Source: Pseudomonadota bacterium (lineage in GTDB: Bacteria > Myxococcota_A > UBA796 > SXON01). Taken from it: a stretch of DNA of 41,287 nucleotides. Under the pieces are notes generated by a model. That model saw only the letters and a program-made list of their open reading frames with translations, did not search any database and was not told where the DNA came from. Every line of letters starts with the position of its first letter. Within the stretch, counting starts at the first letter, position 1. Made by a program: the position numbers and the translations under genes. Shown one piece after another: positions 38,152-41,287 of this stretch. The stretch spans positions 1 through 41,287 of the forward strand of contig JAUXTN010000160.1 of the NCBI GenBank assembly GCA_030684355.1, read 5' to 3'.

Positions 38152-38703
38152 ATGGACAAGCTCTCCTCCGCCTGGCTCCCGCCGACCTTGCGCACCGAGC
38201 GCCTCGTCATCCGTCCCTTCACCGCCACGGACTTCGCGGCGTTCCGCGCCTACGCCGAGGGCCAGCCCGCCACGGAGTACGGCTCGTGGCTCGGCGGCGC
38301 GAGCCCGTCGGACGCCGCGCGCTACCTCGTCGACACCATCGCGCGGTACGGGCGCCCGCCGCGCACCGACCTCGGCATCTGCTTCGAGGGCCAGCTCATC
38401 GGCGGCGTCGCGTTCCACCAGGTGTGGCTCTCGCCGCCCACGATGGAGCTCGGCTGGGTCCTCCACCCCGCCATGGCCGGAAAGGGGCTCGCCCGCGAGG
38501 CCAACGGTGCCCTGCTCGGCTGGCTCTTCGAGCGTTTCCCGGAATTGAGCCGCGTCGAGGCCCGTGTGCGCGTGTCCGACGCGAACGGCGTGCGATTGTT
38601 GGAGAAGCTCGGCTTCATCCGTGAAGGAAGCATCCGACACGAGCGTAGTGGGGCCGACGGCGCCCTCCAGTACGGGCTGCTTCGTTCGGAGTGGCTGAAA
38701 TGA
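38152..38703 (+). CDS. GNAT-family acetyltransferase (RimJ-like)
   Basis: This 183-aa protein has TERLVIRPFTATDFAAFRAY at the start, then GICFEGQLIGGVAFHQVWL and MELGWVLHPAMAGKGLAREA, which contains the acetyl-CoA-binding Gx.G.A loop (usual Q/RGxG; here AGKGLA). ARVRVSDANGVRLLEKLGF carries the Asn typical of RimJ/RimL relatives that acetylate protein N-termini or small amines. ATG 38152 follows the rhodanese stop with no gap and overlaps the next gene by ATGA. Confidence 0.88.
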   Translation: MDKLSSAWLPPTLRTERLVIRPFTATDFAAFRAYAEGQPATEYGSWLGGASPSDAARYLVDTIARYGRPPRTDLGICFEGQLIGGVAFHQVWLSPPTMELGWVLHPAMAGKGLAREANGALLGWLFERFPELSRVEARVRVSDANGVRLLEKLGFIREGSIRHERSGADGALQYGLLRSEWLK

Positions 38704-39263
38704 TCGCTCTCTTCCTCGCGCTCGGCTGCCGGGAGGCCCAGCAGGCCGTCGAGAAGGTCCGCCGCATCGCGGTGGCCGCGAAGGAAGAGGCCACGACCCC
38801 CGCGCTCCCGTGTGACGCCGAGGTCCCGAACACGAAGCCGCAGGACTGCCTCACGGCCACGCTCCAGTGCGGCGACGTCGTCGAGGGCACCACCGAGGGC
38901 GGCGAGACCGCCTGGAACGACGACTTCTACGCCGGGATCTTCTGCTTTCCCGCGGGAGACGACCGCTCTGGCCCCGAGCGCGTGTATCGGCTGGAGGCCG
39001 CCGCGAACCAGGAGATCAAGATCAAGCTGCAGTCCGACTGCGTGGATCTCGACCTCGCCGTGCTCGCGTGGGACTACCAGGGCTCCTGCCCCGGGGTGAA
39101 CCACCTCGTCCCCGAGTGCGAGGGCGACAACAAGTCCGGCGGCGGCGTCGTGAAGTTGAACACCTTCAAGGCGCGGGACTACCTCGTCGCGGTCGAGGGC
39201 AAGAAGGGCGCGAAGGGCCCGTTCCGGCTCACGGTCACGTGCGCCCCGCTCGCGGGTCGCTGA
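38700..39263 (+). CDS. Small lipoprotein with beta-rich domain
   Basis: This 187-aa protein begins MIALFLALGCREAQQAVEKV, a very short signal with lipobox ALGC (Cys10). The mature domain is beta-rich and Cys-containing (DCLTATLQCGDVVEGTTEGG, FCFPAGDDRSGPERVYRLEA, IKIKLQSDCVDLDLAVLAWD, PFRLTVTCAP). It resembles a pre-peptidase C-terminal/DVUA-type jelly roll. ATG 38700 overlaps the acetyltransferase stop (ATGA). Function unknown. Confidence 0.6.
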   Translation: MIALFLALGCREAQQAVEKVRRIAVAAKEEATTPALPCDAEVPNTKPQDCLTATLQCGDVVEGTTEGGETAWNDDFYAGIFCFPAGDDRSGPERVYRLEAAANQEIKIKLQSDCVDLDLAVLAWDYQGSCPGVNHLVPECEGDNKSGGGVVKLNTFKARDYLVAVEGKKGAKGPFRLTVTCAPLAGR

Positions 39264-39276
39264 TCCTGCCCCTCGC

Positions 39277-40305
39277 GTGACGCGCGCCCGGATCGTCCTC
39301 GCCGTCCAGGCGCTGGTTTCGCTCGTGGTCATCGGGCTCTTGTGGGCCGACGCCGGGCCCGGACGCGTGCGGCAGGCCTTCGCCGGGGTCGATCCCGCCT
39401 GGGTCGCCGCCGCGGCCGCGGTCCAAGCATGCGGCCTCCTCTTGCGCGCAACGCGCGTGTGGTTCGCGATGGATCGGGCGGCGCCCTACGCGGTGGTGCT
39501 CAAGGGCGCGCTCACCGCGAACCTGGGGCACCTCCTCGTGCCGACGCGCGTGGCGGACCTCGCCGGCGCCGTGTGGATCGCGCGGCGCGCGGGCCTCCCC
39601 GTCGAGCGCGGCGTCGCCGGCTACGCCACGGCCGGCTTCCTGGAGGCGCTCGCCTTCGGCACTGGCCTCATGGGCCTCTTCGCGGGGGCCGCCCCGGTCA
39701 TCGAGCAGGTGATGACGGGCGGGCAGCGCCGCGAGGCCCTGGGGTGGGTCACGCTCGCGACGCTCGGGGGAGTCGCCGTCGCGGCGGTGGCGCTCCGGGT
39801 CATCGGGCGGTGGTCGGCGGGCCCTTCCGACCCGTGGGGCAGGGGGGGCGGAGCCCCCCCCGCAACGCCCCCCCCGCGATCGTCCGGCTCCGTCCTCTTC
39901 GCCCGGGTCGTGGGCGCCGCTGAGCAAGCCCGCACCGTGCTCGCGCGCCCCGGCCCCCTCGCGCTCAACCTGCTCCTCGGCGCCGCGCAGATCGTGTGCA
40001 TGCTCGGCGTGTTCCGGTGCGCGCTCGCCTCCGTCGGCCTCGAGGTGCCCGCACCGTGGCTCTGCGGCGCCCTCGTGATGGCCACCGGCGCGGTCGGCGG
40101 CCTCGTCCTCCCGCCGCACTACGGGGCCAACACCTCCGCGGCCGCGACGCTCGTGCTCACGCCCTTCGGCGCCACCGCCCCCGAGGCGCTCGCGTTCGGC
40201 GGCGTGTTGTGGTTCGCCGCGGCCGCGCCCGACGTGACCCTGGGGCTGGTCGGGCTGTGGCTCGGGGGTGGGGCGGCGGTGCGGGAGGAGCCGGGGGCGG
40301 CGTAG
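39277..40305 (+). CDS. LPG-synthase transmembrane-region family protein (UPF0104-like)
   Basis: In this 342-aa protein about eight spans run throughout, with the family hallmarks LKGALTANLGHLLVPTRVAD (near 70-95), a GVAGYATAGFLEALAFGTG segment and GAVGGLVLPPHYGANTSAAA near 270. These proteins resemble the flippase half of lysylphosphatidylglycerol synthase. A cytoplasmic loop (about 185-205) holds GRGGGAPPATPPPRSS, encoded by a GC hairpin that may be an inserted repeat. GTG 39277 is the start. Confidence 0.7.
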   Translation: MTRARIVLAVQALVSLVVIGLLWADAGPGRVRQAFAGVDPAWVAAAAAVQACGLLLRATRVWFAMDRAAPYAVVLKGALTANLGHLLVPTRVADLAGAVWIARRAGLPVERGVAGYATAGFLEALAFGTGLMGLFAGAAPVIEQVMTGGQRREALGWVTLATLGGVAVAAVALRVIGRWSAGPSDPWGRGGGAPPATPPPRSSGSVLFARVVGAAEQARTVLARPGPLALNLLLGAAQIVCMLGVFRCALASVGLEVPAPWLCGALVMATGAVGGLVLPPHYGANTSAAATLVLTPFGATAPEALAFGGVLWFAAAAPDVTLGLVGLWLGGGAAVREEPGAA

Positions 40306-40308
40306 GGC

Positions 40309-40899
40309 TCAGGTGCCGGGAGGGGTCTCGGCACCTTCTTCCGCGTCCGCCCACCATTCGGTGGGGTCCAGCTCGACCTCGGCGAAGGGCTCGGCGTGGA
40401 AGGGCTCGTCGCCCGCGTGGGACGCCAGCAGGACCCAGTGCTCGCCTTCGAGCCGATACACCTCCACGGCGCGAAGCGCGGGGTCGACCAGCCAGGCGTG
40501 GCCCACGCCCGCCCGGGCGTACACCGGCAGCTTGCGGTAGCGGTCGAGGCTGGCCGTCGAGGGAGAGAGAACCTCACAAACCCAATCGGGCGCGAGGGTG
40601 AAGGCCGCCTCCGTCGGGAGCCGGGGCATCCGCTCCCGACGCCAGCCCGCGATGTCGGGCACGAGGACATCGGGCCCGAGGTGCAGCTCCGGTTCGTCGA
40701 GCAACCACCACCCACCGCGCCCTCCGCGGCGGCGTCCGTACTCCGCGCCGAGGTCGACCCCGATGGCGCTGGACGCGGCCGCGTGTCGCGGCGCGGGTCG
40801 GGGGCTCGCGTACAGCTTTCCGCCGATGATCTCGCCGATCATGGTGTCGGGGAGGCGGCGGAGATCGTCATAGGTGGCGAGCCGGCGCGCTTCGGACAT
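40309..40899 (-). CDS. Uma2-family putative restriction-type nuclease
   Basis: This 196-aa Uma2 (DUF820) protein starts MSEARRLATYDDLRRLPDTM and contains EIIGGKLYASPRPAPRHA, the core LHLGPDVLVPDIAGWRRERM with the conserved PDi., and WVCEVLSPSTASLDRYRK (E-V-(x)-S-P-S with downstream K), then VGHAWLVDPALRAVEVYRL. The fold is a PD-(D/E)xK nuclease; the physiological role is unknown and copies are abundant in some genomes. Convergent with the LPG-synthase-like gene, 3 nt apart. Confidence 0.88.
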   Translation of the reverse strand: MSEARRLATYDDLRRLPDTMIGEIIGGKLYASPRPAPRHAAASSAIGVDLGAEYGRRRGGRGGWWLLDEPELHLGPDVLVPDIAGWRRERMPRLPTEAAFTLAPDWVCEVLSPSTASLDRYRKLPVYARAGVGHAWLVDPALRAVEVYRLEGEHWVLLASHAGDEPFHAEPFAEVELDPTEWWADAEEGAETPPGT

Positions 40900-40960
40900 G
40901 CCCTCATCCTAACCGCGGGATCCACATCGAGGGAATCGCGCCCGCGCGGTTCGGCTGGGA

Positions 40961-41160
40961 TCCTGGGGTGCGACTGCCGCCGCCTGCGAAGCGGGTGGCG
41001 GCACGCGCAGAGCCTCCTGGGGTGCGAAGCGGCTGGCGGCACGCGCAGAGCCTCCTGGGGTGCGACTGCCGCCGGCCGCGAAGCGGCTGGCGGCACGCGT
41101 GGAGGATCCTGGGGTGCGACTGCCGCCGCCCGCGAAGCGGGTGGCGGCACGTCGAGAGCA
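40961..41160. repeat. 54-bp tandem repeat array, four units
   Basis: Units start at 40961, 41015, 41053 and 41107 with TCCTGGGGTGCGA. Three are 54 bp; the second is 38 bp through an internal 16-bp loss. Each full unit contains TGCCGCC...GGCGGCA, able to form a stem. The region is noncoding and lies upstream of the Uma2 gene. The whole stretch 40900-41287 has no supported gene. Confidence 0.8.
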
Positions 41161-41162
41161 TC

Positions 41163-41195
41163 CCCGACGTGCGGGGCTGTGCCCCGCATGTCGGG
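41163..41195. terminator. GC-rich hairpin after the tandem repeats
   Basis: CCCGACGTGCGGGGC, TGT, GCCCCGCATGTCGGG: 15-nt arms with one G-T/A mismatch. No T tract. It may be a terminator for a gene beyond the window or part of the repeat family. The following 41196-41287 is rich in GGCGGTTGCCGCC-type dyads. Confidence 0.4.
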
Positions 41196-41287
41196 ATGCA
41201 GGGCGGTTGCCGCCGTGCGACCCGCCGTCAGGCGCGTCGCATGGCGGCAGACCGCCGCGGCAGGCGCCTGGAGGGCGCGCGGGCGCG

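Noticed and set aside
36298..38640. 780-aa minus-strand open frame
   Set aside because: Upstream of 37068 it is antisense to the rhodanese and acetyltransferase genes and shadows the START-like gene. The true gene begins at GTG 37068.
40904..41189. Minus-strand frames with 18-residue repeats over the tandem array
   Set aside because: They are translations of the 54-bp DNA repeats. Arg/His/Pro/Cys-rich, start and end arbitrary, and the 38-bp unit breaks the frame.
1..41287. CRISPR arrays
   Set aside because: The only regular repeat arrays are contiguous tandem units without spacers, and no Cas genes occur. The Cas4-like gene pairs with an annealing protein instead.
1..41287. Canonical MOB relaxase or VirB/Tra channel genes
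   Set aside because: I looked for HxH-type relaxase motifs and VirB4-like second ATPases in both strands and saw none. Absence within the window does not exclude them further left in the element.

Overview
High-GC genomic DNA (roughly 70 percent by eye) with Shine-Dalgarno-led genes, tightly overlapping operons, a CarD/CdnL regulator, many small lipoproteins and alternating membrane genes. This suits a Myxococcota-like (former deltaproteobacterial) genome. The assignment rests on gene content and style only; no rRNA or marker phylogeny is possible here.

The window has two halves. From position 1 to about 27,950 is accessory DNA, read as an integrated mobile element. It ends at a tRNA-Pro(UGG) gene (27954-28030, minus strand). 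A tyrosine integrase (26610-27833) points at the tRNA 3' end, and a terminator lies between them. From 28,031 to 40,900 is ordinary chromosome: a GH13 amylase-like lipoprotein, rdgB, cysS, carD, two LptF/LptG-type permeases, a radical SAM operon, a degenerate rhodanese, a GNAT acetyltransferase, an LPG-synthase-like membrane protein and a Uma2 protein. The window ends in a 54-bp tandem repeat array.

Element, left part (minus strand, 7325 to 341): tandem RNase H/RuvC-like proteins lacking the catalytic Asp, a replication-relaxation protein, two tiny zinc-ribbon proteins, a DUF932-like protein, a RadC relative without its metal ligands, and a large serine recombinase with a small partner. Six starts here share the context CCTATG. 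A 300-bp spacer beside this block (7326-7624) carries a G-rich inverted repeat and DnaA-like boxes and is the best origin candidate. An XRE repressor with palindromic sites sits next to it.

Element, middle (about 8,200-18,440): cargo and DNA-metabolism genes. These are a pectin-acetylesterase-like lipoprotein, a frameshifted zinc-finger gene, two paralogous proteins sharing an LTYDPxLGxFFG motif, a Vsr-type endonuclease split into two overlapping frames, a VasI-like lipoprotein, a single-strand-annealing-like protein overlapping a Cas4/RecB-type exonuclease, and a two-gene membrane operon whose promoter and start codon lie in a 28-bp dyad.

Element, right part (18,891-24,224): six plus-strand genes joined by short overlaps, four of them GTGA. 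They encode a coiled-coil membrane protein, a lipoprotein, a multi-TM protein, a VirD4/TraG-like ATPase, a zinc-ribbon membrane protein and a second replication-relaxation protein. No VirB channel or canonical relaxase is visible. The coupling-ATPase operon plus two PD-(D/E)xK-like replication-relaxation proteins suggest a compact, little-described DNA-transfer or mobilisation system. This is the leading candidate for something new in the window.
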